Source: Helichrysum umbraculigerum (taxonomy: Eukaryota; Streptophyta; Magnoliopsida; Asterales; Asteraceae). Taken from it: a stretch of 64,000 nucleotides of DNA. The first letter of the stretch is position 1, and each line of letters starts with the position of its first letter. This document shows positions 53,228-64,000 of the stretch, one piece after another. Below the pieces are notes generated by a model. It was given only the letters and a program-made list of their open reading frames with translations, did not search any database and was not told the origin of the DNA. The stretch lies in assembly GCA_949592205.1 (NCBI GenBank), contig CATIUR010000002.1, forward strand, positions 132,816,090 through 132,880,089, in the 5' to 3' direction. Both the position numbers and the translations under genes were made by a program.

Positions 53228-54762
53228 GTAAGAGGTGGTAGGAAAAATATATTATTCCTGTTCTTGCTTTCTAACTGCCTCTTCAAGTTGTCTTAACTTT
53301 GGGTAATCAAACTCTGCTTCTGCTTCTGGATCTGGACTACTTTCTGATGCTGTAAAATTGATTCTTCCTTCCCACCATGCGTATGAGAGAATGGATTTAT
53401 CCATTCTTCTTCTGTGACAGCTGTTGTGAAATCTTGAAGATATTCAAAATATTCATTTAGATTATTTTGAATAATATCTTCAGATCCTTCGACTAAAATT
53501 TTTGTTGGAGTTTGATTCTCATCTTCAAATTCTTCTCCCCAGCCAGTACATATAACTTCTTCAATCGGGGTTATTGGATTGACTACTCCATAATGTACAT
53601 AGTAGTCAAATTTTCCCGATGGTTCTCCTAGGGTAGACCAGTTGCTTTTGATTCTTGGGCGAGACTTTGGTGATGGTTTTATACGATTAAGAGGTTCCTG
53701 TTTTATTCTTCTTTCTTCTTCTAAGCAGGAATTGCAGTTACAAAATGGATCAAAAGGATTATGATCACTTTGTATGCAAATGTTTATCAATTCCTCTTCA
53801 TCATCATCTTCAGGTATCTCTCTGTCTCGTTCATTTACCGAGTAACGCGCTGCATTATTTGGCCTTTCTCGATATGAATTGAATCGCAGGCTAATAGATC
53901 CATCCAGCCTATTAGATATAGCAACTCTACTAGGGACTCTTATAGCGTTTGATGTGGTTGGCTTGAGATGCCAGCTTTTTCCTTCCAATGCGACTGTAGT
54001 TACTTTGTAACCTGGTATTGCTATAACACCGTTGGATGCTAAGTAATCTTCAACATGTTGTACGTTGTATCTGAAACCAACATAGCTGGTGTTGGTTAGT
54101 CTTCCAATCATAGCTCTTGTAATAAGGAGGTTGCTCTCCCCTCCTTGCCAACCTTCATACCCATGAGTTTGTACAACAATTTCTATGTGATTATAGAAAT
54201 CATTAATACTTGTCATCATGTCTGGTGCCATGTAAACAAGTTGCGTTCCAGTAGACAAATCAATTTCCAATTTTCCTATGATCTGTATATCATCATTCCA
54301 GCGTGTATCCCTAAGAACAACTAATGCGTTTGTGCCTGCTTCTCTTCTGTGTAGAACATGTATTCGAATCATAATGAGCCCAATATGGATATGCTCATAA
54401 CCAGCTGTTCTTAATTCTCTGTGGCTCCTCTCGTTACAGAGTTGCAAATTATTTTGATCACCATCTACACATCTGATTCTTTGCTCAGAATAGTGTTGAT
54501 AAACACTATGTCTTGTTGTACTTTGTTTTGCTTGATACAACACTTCTGCAGGTACTAGTCTTGCTCGTCTTTGTCTTGATAAGTCCAGTTGTTGGTCTGG
54601 ATTTATTCTTGATTCAAGGCTTCTGTTGTAATTTCTTCGATTAAACGTTCGATTAGCAACAAATCTTGCTCTCTGGATTCGATTGTAATCTCGAATCTGG
54701 TCTTCTTGAGTAGGTAATTCATCAATCCTACTTGTTCCGCCTAAAACTTCTGGTCTTCTCAT
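53228..54762 (-). pseudogene. ORF3 polyprotein: movement protein and linker, copy C
   Basis: The longest movement-protein frame in the window, 489 codons from the ATGA overlap with ORF2 at 54762 to 53293. It includes the Arg-rich N-terminus, GESNLLITRAMIGRLTNT and the acidic linker. It ends through a one-base deletion near 53353, and a TAA lies at about 53251-53253. Both lesions are also in copy E. Confidence 0.88.
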
Positions 54763-55172
54763 TTTGACTTCTTTCGTTCTTCTTCAAAAATCCTTTTGGG
54801 ATCTTTGTAGAAATAAATAGGACCTTCAGATGCGCTTGTTACTTTTGTTCCAAGTGTTTGAGAGTCAAGCTTCTTGGAAAGACTAGAGATTGAATTTTCT
54901 AAATCATTTGGAAGTTGTTCTCTTTTCCCTATTTCCTTAAGGTTCTGATTGATCTTTTCACACTTCTCTTCAAGTTCAGTGAGCTTTAGGCTTTGTTTTG
55001 TGAGCAAATAAATAATAGTATTATTTTGCTTGATAATAGCAGAATTACTACCAGCTACTCCTCCCTTGTAGTCTGCAGGTATTGCAAAGCCAACTGCAGG
55101 TGACTCTATATACTCGGTTGCTTGAACTGCTTCTTGATATTCCGGGTTTATTCGAGCAGTTGCTATGCTCAT
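54759..55172 (-). CDS. Badnavirus ORF2 protein, copy C (intact)
   Basis: 137 residues with conserved ATGA overlaps on both sides. A few changes relative to copy A (KSLKLTEL, KINQNL). Frame intact. Confidence 0.86.
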   Translation of the reverse strand: MSIATARINPEYQEAVQATEYIESPAVGFAIPADYKGGVAGSNSAIIKQNNTIIYLLTKQSLKLTELEEKCEKINQNLKEIGKREQLPNDLENSISSLSKKLDSQTLGTKVTSASEGPIYFYKDPKRIFEEERKKSK

Positions 55173-55633
55173 GAAATGATCAAGGTTTTTACCTCTTCAA
55201 TGAGATATTCAACCTTCTTAACTTTTTGATTGAGATCTTCACTAAGCCTGAGGGCTTCTTGTTCGACCAGCTTTGGTTGTTCAGCAATTTCAAGAAAAAG
55301 TTCTTGAACCTGTTTCTTCGTAAGAGGTTTCGATTCTTGGATTTCTTGAGATATTTGTCTAAGGTTTTTGGTATTTTCTTTATGGTTTTTGTTATATAAT
55401 TCGTTGCAAGATTCTAACTTTTCTAACAATTCTTTTTGTGTTTTTTCAATTTGATGAAAATTCTTTAGAGATACTTTTGACAATAATAAAAGACGATCAT
55501 ATATAACAGAAATATTATGTTCTAAATCGCTATTTGTGATTTTTTCTTTTTCAGGAAAATTAATGTATTCAAGATTTGCAGTTCGGGAATGATCATACCA
55601 GTCCAAGATGGATTGTTCAAATCTATTGCTCAT
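55169..55633 (-). CDS. Badnavirus ORF1 protein, copy C (intact)
   Basis: 154 residues with the same start context and length as in copies A and B. The N-terminus reads SILDWYDHSRT and the helical region is conserved. Frame intact. Confidence 0.87.
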   Translation of the reverse strand: MSNRFEQSILDWYDHSRTANLEYINFPEKEKITNSDLEHNISVIYDRLLLLSKVSLKNFHQIEKTQKELLEKLESCNELYNKNHKENTKNLRQISQEIQESKPLTKKQVQELFLEIAEQPKLVEQEALRLSEDLNQKVKKVEYLIEEVKTLIIS

Positions 55634-56337
55634 AGATTATAAGTAGAAAACTTTTTCGCATGTTTCAATTTCCTTCTACTTAGAAAACTGATAAATTCCT
55701 ATTAGTTTTGAAAACATATTTTGACTCACATTATTGGGTTCCCCTTTATTTCCTGGGTACTACTCGGAATTCTTTTGCCAAAACAAATATTTTAAAACAT
55801 TTTTAGAATTTCAATTTGTCTTTCAAAGGAAGTTTACTAGGAAAAATTTTACTAAATATAATTTGATATAAAATTTCTCATGGACTTAATAGAGATCATA
55901 CCTTCCCTTGAATCCTGAATACAAGAAGGTGATTAGCCTTCCATGAACATGATAGAGCTCATAAAACTTTGTTTACAAGCTCTGATACCAAATACAGGTT
56001 TTCCCAATTTAAGTAAAAAGTACAAAGTATAAACTTTAATTACTTAAACACACCTTAATATTATTATTGCAACGGAAGATATTACAATGGTTGTGGTGGT
56101 GATTGTTGTAGTGATGGGTTGATTTTCTTACAATACAAACATAGAGATTATATATAGGCGAAGTATCAAAGCATAATGCTAAGAATATTCGCACCTAAAG
56201 CAAACAGCTGGACGGCACTATATTTGCCACTGATGTCCATTATTGATTCCATTAATATACATTGGTCCACACGTTATTAAAGTCGCGCACGCCAGAAAAG
56301 CAAATTGTCTTCATGCAGACTTTTATCAATCGTGAAA
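55634..56337 (-). promoter_or_regulatory. Badnavirus intergenic region, left copy of C
   Basis: Promoter/leader upstream of ORF1 on the minus strand: TATA box at 56148-56156, primer site TGGTATCAGAGC at 55979-55990. It ends at 56337 next to a few unassigned bases and then plus-strand fragment D. Confidence 0.87.
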
Positions 56338-56345
56338 GGACAACA

Positions 56346-57541
56346 CCAAGGAGATGTGTATAAAAGCAGCACTTCAGAAGGAGCTAAGGGACTTATCGAT
56401 TTGTTCAACAATACCAATACCTGGATATTATAAATCAAACAAAAGGTATGGTATTAGAAAGTCCAAAAGCTATAAAGGAAAGCCTCATGGGTCACATGTA
56501 AAGGTATTTAAAAAAAAGTATCAATTTGATAGAGGCAAAGTAAAGAAGTGTAAGTGTTTTATTTGCGGAATGGAAGGACACTTTGCTCGTGATTGCAGAA
56601 ACAAGAAAGGAGATCTTAAAAGAGCCGCTATGATTCAGGAACTTGATCTTCCTGAAGACTGGGATATTGTATCTGCAGACAATGATGATTCAAGTGTCTG
56701 CAACATATCTGAAGGAGAGCAAGGAATGACTACCCAGAATATAAAAACATCGGTGGAAGAATTTCCACATCAAGAAAGTATCTTCATGATGTATCAACAT
56801 GGGTATCATGATGAAAGTGAAAGTGATGAAGATGAAGAAGTGGTCACTAATAAATAGTATATCCATGAACAAACAGGATATATGTTTCATATAAGTGATC
56901 CCATTGTACAAATTCTGAAAATTGAGCAAGGTGTAGGATCATGGAGGCCGGAGGTAAAATTAACCGAAGAAATGAAGAACTTTCAACATAGTTGGCAAGA
57001 TAATGAGTTGACAAGTTATGTGTTCTGTCATTTTTGCAAAATCAGAACAACAGATATGTCAAGAACTCATTGCACAAATTGCAAGTTAACTGCATGTGCC
57101 CTGTGTTCACCATACTATCTCAACAGAACAATCATAGTAAAAAGACCAGATGATGAGCAGAAGTCAGAAACAAAGCTTAACAATCCTCAGGAAACCGCCA
57201 GTAATGCATAAAAAGATTGGGAAATAAAGTATCTAAAGGAAATGATACTTCCGAAGCAAAAAGAATGGGAACAGATGATTAAAGATCAAGCCATGGAGCA
57301 TTACAAAAGGCAAGAGGAAGAAAAAGTTTTTGAGCTCGAGAAATAAAAAGGTCAAGAGAACTTAAAGAAAATAGTAATAGGATTGGAAGAATCTGTGAAA
57401 AGTTTAAAAAGAAGCAAAGAACAAACAGATTACCAGACATCACTATTACTAGAACATACTCGCAAAGAGTATGAACAAAGAATCTTGTCTATACAACAAC
57501 AGATGGACAAGAAAGAGGAAGCATACAAGCTAAGAATTGCT
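56346..57541 (+). pseudogene. Badnavirus fragment D: coat end, zinc finger, Cys cluster, coiled coil
   Basis: Plus-strand piece between two minus-strand copies, collinear with about 4640-5830 of copy A. The zinc-finger frame is open at 56354-56857 (CFICGMEGHFARDC) and ends at a TAG where CAG is usual. The Cys cluster is open at 56882-57211, then further stops follow, including one near 57344. Part of the coiled coil is open from 57383. Its coat/zinc linker is unbroken, unlike in A and C. Confidence 0.86.
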
Positions 57542-57720
57542 AGATTTAGATTGCCCAGAAGATATAGAAAAAGAAATACAAAATTGGGTATCTAGAATAA
57601 ATTCTAAATTAATAGAAGGAAAAATACCATTAAATCAAACAGCCAATTATATAGAAGGAACAATAACAGGAATCGTAAAGGAATGGATGATATGTATAAA
57701 ATTAGAAGATAAAACAAAAT
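57542..57720 (+). pseudogene. Short fragment of a non-badnaviral protein, possibly caulimovirid coat protein
   Basis: A 180-base AT-rich insert between fragment D and copy E, open in one plus-strand frame (about 60 codons). It reads DLDCPEDIEKEIQNW and then NYIEGTITGIVKEW, a pattern like the start of caulimovirid coat-protein cores. Nothing similar exists in the badnavirus copies, and base composition resembles the second virus at 8888-12735. Origin from that virus is a guess. Confidence 0.4.
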
Positions 57721-57997
57721 TTTCCCAATTTAAGTAAAAAGTACAAAGTATAAACTTTAATTACTTAAACACACCTGAATATTATTATTGCAACGGAAGA
57801 TATTACAATGGTTGTGGTGGTGATTGTTGTAGTGATGGGTTGATTTTCTTACAATACAAACATAGAGATTATATATAGGCGAAGTATCAAAGCATAATGC
57901 TAAGAATATTCGCACCTAAAGCAAACAACTGGACGGCACTATATTTGCCACTGATGTCCATTATTGATTCCATTAATATACATTGGTCCACACGTTA
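57721..57997 (-). promoter_or_regulatory. Badnavirus intergenic region, copy E
   Basis: Downstream intergenic DNA with a TATA box at 57869-57877. It extends about 45 bases further toward the primer site than the right ends of copies A and C, then meets the 57542-57720 fragment. Confidence 0.82.
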
Positions 57998-60727
57998 TTA
58001 GAGTCGCGCACGCCTGAAAAGCAAATTGTCTTCATGCAGACTTTTATCAATCGTGAAAGTCGTTGTCCCACTATCCCACTCACAAAAAGGAAATGACATC
58101 TCCCACTTGTAAATCTGACGTTTAGTTGCGTCATCTTCTAGATTAGTGATGTCATTTTCTAGAAGTTGGGCTTCAGATGATTTCTTTTCCAAGTTGTTGG
58201 GCAAGGGTCTCCAAGTCCAACAAGATTCTTCGTGTTTCTCTGTTTTGGGCCTGAACATTGGGCCATTGGTCAGTCCAGTAATTATCTTTGGTGGACTTTC
58301 CTTTGCAAATTTGGGCCTTGTACTGGATAATGGCCTGTAAATGTTGCATTGCTTTGACTGCATCTCTTGCTGCTCCGAGTTTCAATTCTCTTGTCACATG
58401 TTGTAGTGAGCTAGCCGAGTCCATGAGGATTGGTGTAGTGTTGGCTTCTTGTTGCACTCGCTTGTATTCTTCACCTGGTTCAGTATATTCCACTGTTCTC
58501 CAAAAAAATTTTGGGAGAGGAGTGAAATCTTCTGGTAATAATTCTGCAAGTTGTCGTTTGTATGAGTCGAGGCAATATTCAGCAACCTTCCTTTCTTCCC
58601 TATCTCCATGATGGCTTCCTGGATAATTGATACCTTGGCTGCTACTTCCATATCTGTACATTCTGCCACACAAATGTTAGCAAGCCTGGATAAGGTGTCT
58701 GCAAGAGTATTATTCTTTCCATCAATATGTTCAATATTGATTCTTACTCATGTTCCTGTTAAAGCATCCATGAATTTTAGCCATCTAACCCTTGATGATT
58801 TATTACTATTAGTTTTATTGTAAAAACTAATAATAGCTTGACAGTCTGTTCTTAGGGTTATTTCCTTCTTGTCCAGGTAATGAATTTTGAGCTTTTCCAA
58901 TGTATTAATACATGCGTTGATTTCAACATCAATGGTTGATTGGAAGTTATCAAACTTTCCACTGGTATATGCACAAACTCTTTCTATCACCTTAGAGTCT
59001 CCTTTATTCTTTTTCCATTTACATACGCCTCCCCATCCTTCCATGCATCCATCTATTTCAAGCACTACATAGGAATCTTCTGGTGCAATTTTGAGATCCG
59101 ACAATGCTTGGACCTTTTCCTTGATTTCTCTGATTATCTTGTAATCATTGCTTTTAAGCCTTTTATCACCATGAGCACTTGTTTTTTGATATAATGGTCC
59201 CAGAAGAATTCCTAACTTAGGAATATATGGTCTTGTATAATTGAGAATTCCTAAGAAAGATCTGAGCCCCGCTTTTTTTTTAAGTTTTGTTTCATCAAAA
59301 TCAACAATTTTCTTGATGATATGCTCTTGAAGTTTCAATTTCCCTTCACCAATTGTTGCTCCCAAAAAATCAATTTTTCCTGTAGCAATCTTCATTTTGT
59401 TTTCAGATAATATAAGACCATTATCTTTGCATTTTTGTAACATCTCCTTTAAATGTTTCTTATGGTCATGTATATTTTCTGAAAAAACCAGTATATCATC
59501 AATATATACTGCAATGAAGCTTTCTGTCCCTTTAAAACACTTATCCATTTTTCTTTGAAAAACTGATGGTGCATTTTTAAGTCCGAATGGCATAACTAGC
59601 CACTCATATAGTCCTCCTGGGACTACGAATGCGGTCCATGGAATAGATTCTTCGGCCATGGCCACTTGATGAAATCCTGACTTCAGATCAAACTTAGAAA
59701 AGATTTTTGCATTCCCAACCCTTTTAAGGATAGTATTTATACCTGGGAGAGTATACTGATCCTTATAGGTATTATCATTGAGTGTCTTATAGTTAAAGCC
59801 ATTTCTTTCTTTTCCATGAATTTCTTTACCAGTTTTTGGATCAACCGATGTTCCTGATTGAACAATCATTGCCATTGTTCTATGGCGACTTTTGCTTGGT
59901 CGAATGACTCCCAATTTGAGAAGTGTATCGACATGCTTCTTAAAGGATTCTTCCATAGCTGGAGTTACATGCTTAAGTGGTCGATCCTGGATTGTGACAT
60001 CGGGATTTATGATTTCCAATTCACATAATTCACCATTCTTTCTCCAGTGCTTTAATGGTTCTTCACCAATATAACCTTGCTCTTTCAACTTCTGGATTAC
60101 TGGCTGAAGCTCTTTTTGAAATTGCTTTACTTCCTCTGAGAAAAACACTATCTCATTGATTGAATAATATTCTTCTTCATCCATCTCAAGTTCAGGGATT
60201 GCTTTATAGACAATCTCTGCTGCTGGAGTAGTGTTAATCTTGGTTAACTTTTTGTAGAGTGTGACTTCATTTCCTTCAATCCTGAGTCCACCTTTCATAG
60301 CTCTTATGAAATTACACCCTAGCAACATCTGGATACCATCACTGTCATTCATATCAAGGGCATATATAACGGGAATTTGGAATTTATTTTCCCCAATATA
60401 AAATACCCCTTTCTTCACTCTGAGGTTTCCTGGTTGTCTTGAATTTAATCCATTGAAATAAACTGTGTAGCTCAGCTTTTCCAATGCTTCTTCTGGAATT
60501 ACCTTTTTGTTGATGCAGCATGTTGTTGCTCCCGTGTCAAGTATTGCTATAACACTGAAATTCTTTATTCCTGGTATTTCAAATTCAACCAACAGGTTAT
60601 AAAGCCTATTTATTATCACCTTTTTGGGAACTGCTTGCTGATGCGAACTGTTTTTGAAATGTTCTGATTCAATTACAGCTCCAGCTAATTCTTCTATAGT
60701 AGGAAGTTCTTCTATTACAACTTTCAT
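57998..60727 (-). pseudogene. ORF3 polyprotein: protease, RT, RNase H and tail, copy E
   Basis: The best-preserved enzyme region in the window: 659 codons open at 60727-58748. Protease DTG is intact (60528-60538), RT catalytic YIDD is at 59495-59506, and RNase H has LEIDGCMEGWGGVC. It stops at a TGA at 58748-58750, just before the end of RNase H. The polyprotein tail lies in pieces to 57998. Upstream, a two-base insertion near 60765 shifts the frame from the coiled-coil part. Confidence 0.88.
58173..58673 (-). CDS. Overlapping frame at the ORF3 3' end, copy E (intact)
   Basis: 166-codon intact frame from MCGRMYRYGSSSQ to LAQQLGKEII, out of frame with the polyprotein tail, whose pieces here are 58669-58394 and 58363-57998. 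In this copy the accessory frame is open while the polyprotein tail carries a stop. Function unknown. Confidence 0.5.
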   Translation of the reverse strand: MCGRMYRYGSSSQGINYPGSHHGDREERKVAEYCLDSYKRQLAELLPEDFTPLPKFFWRTVEYTEPGEEYKRVQQEANTTPILMDSASSLQHVTRELKLGAARDAVKAMQHLQAIIQYKAQICKGKSTKDNYWTDQWPNVQAQNRETRRILLDLETLAQQLGKEII

Positions 60728-61860
60728 CGTTTCTTCAAGATTAGGAAAATCTTGAGTACTATATATATAGAATACTTTTCTTCTTCAAAGAATTGCCCTT
60801 TTTCAACAACAAGTCTTTCAATTTCTTTTTCCAATTGAGCAATTATTAGCTTGTATGCTTCCTCTTTCTTGTCCATCTGTTGTTGTATAGACAAGATTCT
60901 TTGTTCATACTCTTTGCGAGTATGTTCTAGTAATAGTGATGTCTGGTAATCTGTTTGTTCTTTGCTTCTTTTTAAACTTTTCACATATTCTTCCAATCCT
61001 ATTACCATTTTCTTCAAGTTCTCTTGACCTTTTTCTTTCTCGAGCTCAAAAACTTTTTCTTCCTCTTGCCTTTTGTAATGCTCCATGGCTTGATCTTTAA
61101 TCATCTGTTCCCATTCTTTTTGCTTCTGAAGTATCATTTCCTTTAAATACTTCATTTCCCAATCTTTTTCTGCATTACTGGCGGTTTCCTGAGGATTGTT
61201 AAGCTTTGTTTCTGACTTCTGCTCATCATCTGGTCTTTTTACTATGATTGTTCTGTTGACATAGTATGGTGAACACAGGGCACATGCAGTTAACTTTCAA
61301 TTTGTGCAATGAGTTCTTGACATATCTGTTGTTCTGATTTTGCAAAAATTACAGAACACATAACTTGTCAACTCATTATCTTGCCAACTATGTTGACAGT
61401 TCTTCATTTCTTCGGTTAATTTTACCTCCGGCCTCCATGATCCTGCACCTTGCTCAATTTTTGGAATTTGTACAATGGAATCACTTATATGAAACATATA
61501 TCCTGTTTGTTCATGGATATACTGTTTATTAGTGACCACTTCTTCATCTTCATCACTTTCACTTTCATCATGATACCCATGTTGATACATCATGAAGATA
61601 CTTTCTTAATGTGGAAATTCTTCCACCGATGTTTCTATATTCTGGGTAGTCATTCCTTGCTCTCCTTCAGATATGTTGCAGACACTTGAATCATCATTGT
61701 CTGCAGATACAATATCCCAATCTTCAGGAAGATCAAGTTCCTGAATCATAGCGGCTCTTTTAAGATCTCCTTTCTTGTTTCTGCAATCACGAGGAAAGTG
61801 TCCTTCCATTCCGCAAATAAAACACTTACACTTCTTTACTTTGCCTCTATCAAATTGAAA
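60724..61860 (-). pseudogene. ORF3 polyprotein: zinc finger, Cys cluster and coiled coil, copy E
   Basis: Zinc knuckle frame at 61809-61606 (MEGHFPRDC, Pro for Ala) ends at a TAA; the Cys cluster frame is 61593-61297; the coiled coil is open at 61155-60724. The frame order matches the other copies. Confidence 0.84.
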
Positions 61861-62749
61861 CTTTTTTTTTAAATACCTTTACATGTGACCCATGAGGCTT
61901 TCCTTTATAGCTTTTGGACTTTCTAATACCATACCTTTTGTTTGATTTATAATATCCAGGTATTGGTATTGTTGAACAAATCGATAAGTCCCTTAGCTCC
62001 TTCTGAAGTGATGCTTTTATACACATCTCCTTGGTAAAATAGTATATAAAATGAATTGCAGGTAGAACAGCAGATTGTAACCCTGGGTACCTTTCTTTGA
62101 AAGCTTGTTCTATTTCTTTTGAGGGAGATAAAGGGAGCTTTGTGAATAATTGCTCTGTTGTCTGAGGAAAATACAACCTTCTTGATTTTGAAGCCAGATT
62201 TCTGAAATCAATCAGAAAATGCCAGAGATCCTTTGTGTTTTCACAAGTTAACCTTTGTAAGTTCATGTACGCCTCATCTTGTTCATATGTTGATCCCTGA
62301 TATGGGTCTTCAAGGAGAATTATTCTTCTGACTTGAGAGGTGATGTTCTGCGGATCATCTGAAATAGCTATTAGGCGCTCATATTCTTCAAGATATGCCG
62401 TTCTCCATTGCTGCCACATTCGTTTTTCATTTTCTCCAAGGAGATTCTCGACATATAAAAGCTTTGCTTTATTATTGGTCCAGGTTTTCTCATTGAGTTT
62501 GTTAATGGTTATTGATTCCCATCTCTGAATAACATCTGTCCATGTACCAATGTCGATTGGTAGAACAAGCATTGCCCCAACTCCAGCATATGCTGGTGGT
62601 AAACTCCAATTCTGAGGGTAGTAAGTGCTAGCGAAATCTTCTTCTTTCTTGATACGAAAAGGTACATGATGCTGTGGATGGCTGAGATTACTTGTACCGG
62701 TTCCTGGTAGATAGACTGCTGGTCCCATACCAGAGTCCTCAGGTGGCAT
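61850..62749 (-). pseudogene. ORF3 polyprotein: coat protein, copy E
   Basis: 299-codon frame, the longest coat-protein frame in the window, from MPPEDSGMGPAVYLPG through MWQQWRTAYLEEYERL and on into the basic linker (YGIRKSKSYKGK). It closes at an A-run length change near 61862, just before the zinc finger. It lacks the TAG that ends the coat protein in copies A and C. Confidence 0.87.
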
Positions 62750-62773
62750 GTAAGAGGTGGTAGGAAAAATATA

Positions 62774-64000
62774 TTATTCCTGTTCTTGCTTTCTAACTGC
62801 CTCTTCAAGTTGTCTTAACTTTGGGTAATCAAACTCTGCTTCTGCTTCTGTATCTGGACTACTTTCTGATGCTGTAAAATTGATTCTTCCTTCCCACCAT
62901 GCGTATGAGAGAATGGATTTATCCACTTCTGTGACAGCTGTTGTGAAATCTTGAAGATATTCAAAATATTCATTTAGATTATTTTGAATAATATCTTCAG
63001 ATCCTTCGACTAAAATTTTTGTTGGAGTTTGATTCTCATCTTCAAATTCTTCTCCCCAGCCAGTACATATAACTTCTTCAATCGGGGTTATTGGATTGAC
63101 TACTCCATAATGTACATAGTAGTCAAATTTTCCCGATGGTTCTCCTAGGGTAGACCAGTTGCTTTTGATTCTTGGGCGAGACTTTGGTGATGGTTTTATA
63201 CGATTAAGAGGTTCCTGTTTTATTCTTCTTTCTTCTTCTAAGCAGGAATTGCAGTTACAAAATGGATCAAAAGGATTATGATCACTTTGTATGCAAATGT
63301 TTATCAATTCCTCTTCATCATCATCTTCAGGTATCTCTCTGTCTCGTTCATTTACCGAGTAACGCGCTGCATTATTTGGCCTTTCTCGATATGAATTGAA
63401 TCGCAGGCTAATAGATCCATCCAGCCTATTAGATATAGCAACTCTACTAGGGACTCTTATAGCGTTTGATGTGGTTGGCTTGAGATGCCAGCTTTTTCCT
63501 TCCAATGCGACTGTAGTTACTTTGTAACCTGGTATTGCTATAACACCGTTGGATGCTAAGTAATCTTCAACATGTTGTACGTTGTATCTGAAACCAACAT
63601 AGCTGGTGTTGGTTAGTCTTCCAATCATAGCTCTTGTAATAAGGAGGTTGCTCTCCCCTCCTTGCCAACCTTCATACCCATGAGTTTGTACAACAATTTC
63701 TATGTGATTATAGAAATCATTAATACTTGTCATCATGTCTGGTGCCATGTAAACAAGTTGCGTTCCAGTAGACAAATCAATTTCCAATTTTCCTATGATC
63801 TGTATATCATCATTCCAGCGTGTATCCCTAAGAACAACTAATGCGTTTGTGCCTGCTTCTCTTCTGTGTAGAACATGTATTCGAATCATAATGAGCCCAA
63901 TATGGATATGCTCATAACCAGCTGTTCTTAATTCTCTGTGGCTCCTCTCGTTACAGAGTTGCAAATTATTTTGATCACCATCTACACATCTGATTCTTTG
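62774..64000 (-). pseudogene. ORF3 polyprotein: movement protein and linker, copy E (runs off window)
   Basis: Open from 63964 to 62774 and entering from beyond the window edge. It has the GESNLLITRAMIGRLTNT movement-protein segment and the acidic linker. It carries the same one-base deletion as copy C, followed by a nearby seven-base deletion at about 62925 that returns it to frame, and the same TAA before the coat protein (about 62774). Confidence 0.86.

Larger units (their letters stand above)
48248..56337 (-). mobile_element. Endogenous badnavirus copy C (just over one genome, minus strand)
   Basis: Inverted full-length copy. The intergenic regions at the two ends are offset by 7,799 bases, the unit length, with about 290 bases repeated at the ends. 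Its left viral endpoint (56337) falls on the same viral base as copy A's left end (826), and its right endpoint matches copy A's right end. ORF1 and ORF2 are intact; ORF3 has several breaks. Confidence 0.92.
57721..64000 (-). mobile_element. Endogenous badnavirus copy E (minus strand, partial)
   Basis: Inverted copy covering the intergenic region, ORF3 C-terminus to the movement protein, and continuing past the window end. It shares with copy C several residue changes and at least two inactivating lesions in the movement/coat linker, so the two descend from one already damaged copy, or one was copied onto the other. Confidence 0.9.

Overview
The window is repeat-rich nuclear DNA of a flowering plant, probably a eudicot. 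Nothing in it reads as an ordinary host gene. Almost all of it is integrated pararetrovirus DNA (Caulimoviridae) and LTR retrotransposons nested into one another. The plant assignment rests on the tRNA-Met primer sites of caulimovirids and plant LTR elements, on badnavirus-type genes, and on plant-specific retroelement lineages: a Tekay/Del-like chromovirus and a SIRE/Maximus-like Copia element.

Layout. 1-825: unassigned AT-rich DNA with a 41-A tract and a weak RRM-like remnant. 826-8887 (+): badnavirus-like copy A, slightly more than one ~7.8 kb genome, with the intergenic promoter region at both ends. 8888-12735 (-): part of a second, different pararetrovirus carrying RT/RNase H, a transactivator/viroplasmin-like gene, an intergenic region with a primer site, and the start of its downstream genes. 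12736-13545 (+): two joined pieces of badnavirus coat-protein DNA. 13546-22473 (+): a Ty3/Gypsy chromovirus with ~1.93 kb LTRs, preceded by an extra 160 bp of its own 3' internal end. 22474-47366 (+): badnavirus copy B, interrupted by a 14.6 kb SIRE-like Copia element (23600-38242, target duplication ATGAT) and by a 2.5 kb solo LTR (39326-41862, target duplication AGAAG). Copy B runs through the promoter region into a second set of ORF1, ORF2 and ORF3 start. 47367-48247: rearranged badnavirus pieces. 48248-56337 (-): badnavirus copy C, again slightly over one genome. 56346-57541 (+): fragment D. 57542-57720: a short piece of a non-badnaviral protein, possibly a coat protein. 57721-64000 (-): copy E, running off the window.

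The badnavirus unit has ORF1 (154 aa), ORF2 (137 aa) and ORF3, a polyprotein ordered movement protein, coat protein, CCHC zinc finger, second Cys-rich cluster, coiled coil, aspartic protease, reverse transcriptase and RNase H. The ORF1/ORF2 and ORF2/ORF3 junctions overlap as ATGA. A further ~165-codon frame overlaps the 3' end of ORF3 and is open, or nearly open, in all four copies that contain it. ORF1 and ORF2 are intact in copies A, B and C. ORF3 is broken by stops, frameshifts or deletions in every copy, so no copy here encodes a complete virus.

The Copia element carries gag-pol plus two downstream genes. The first appears to have its own TATA box, a leader intron and several coding introns. 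Inverted badnavirus copies could give double-stranded RNA and so feed silencing, but that is inference. All coordinates were read by eye from the sequence. Element boundaries are generally good to a few bases and exon boundaries are less certain.
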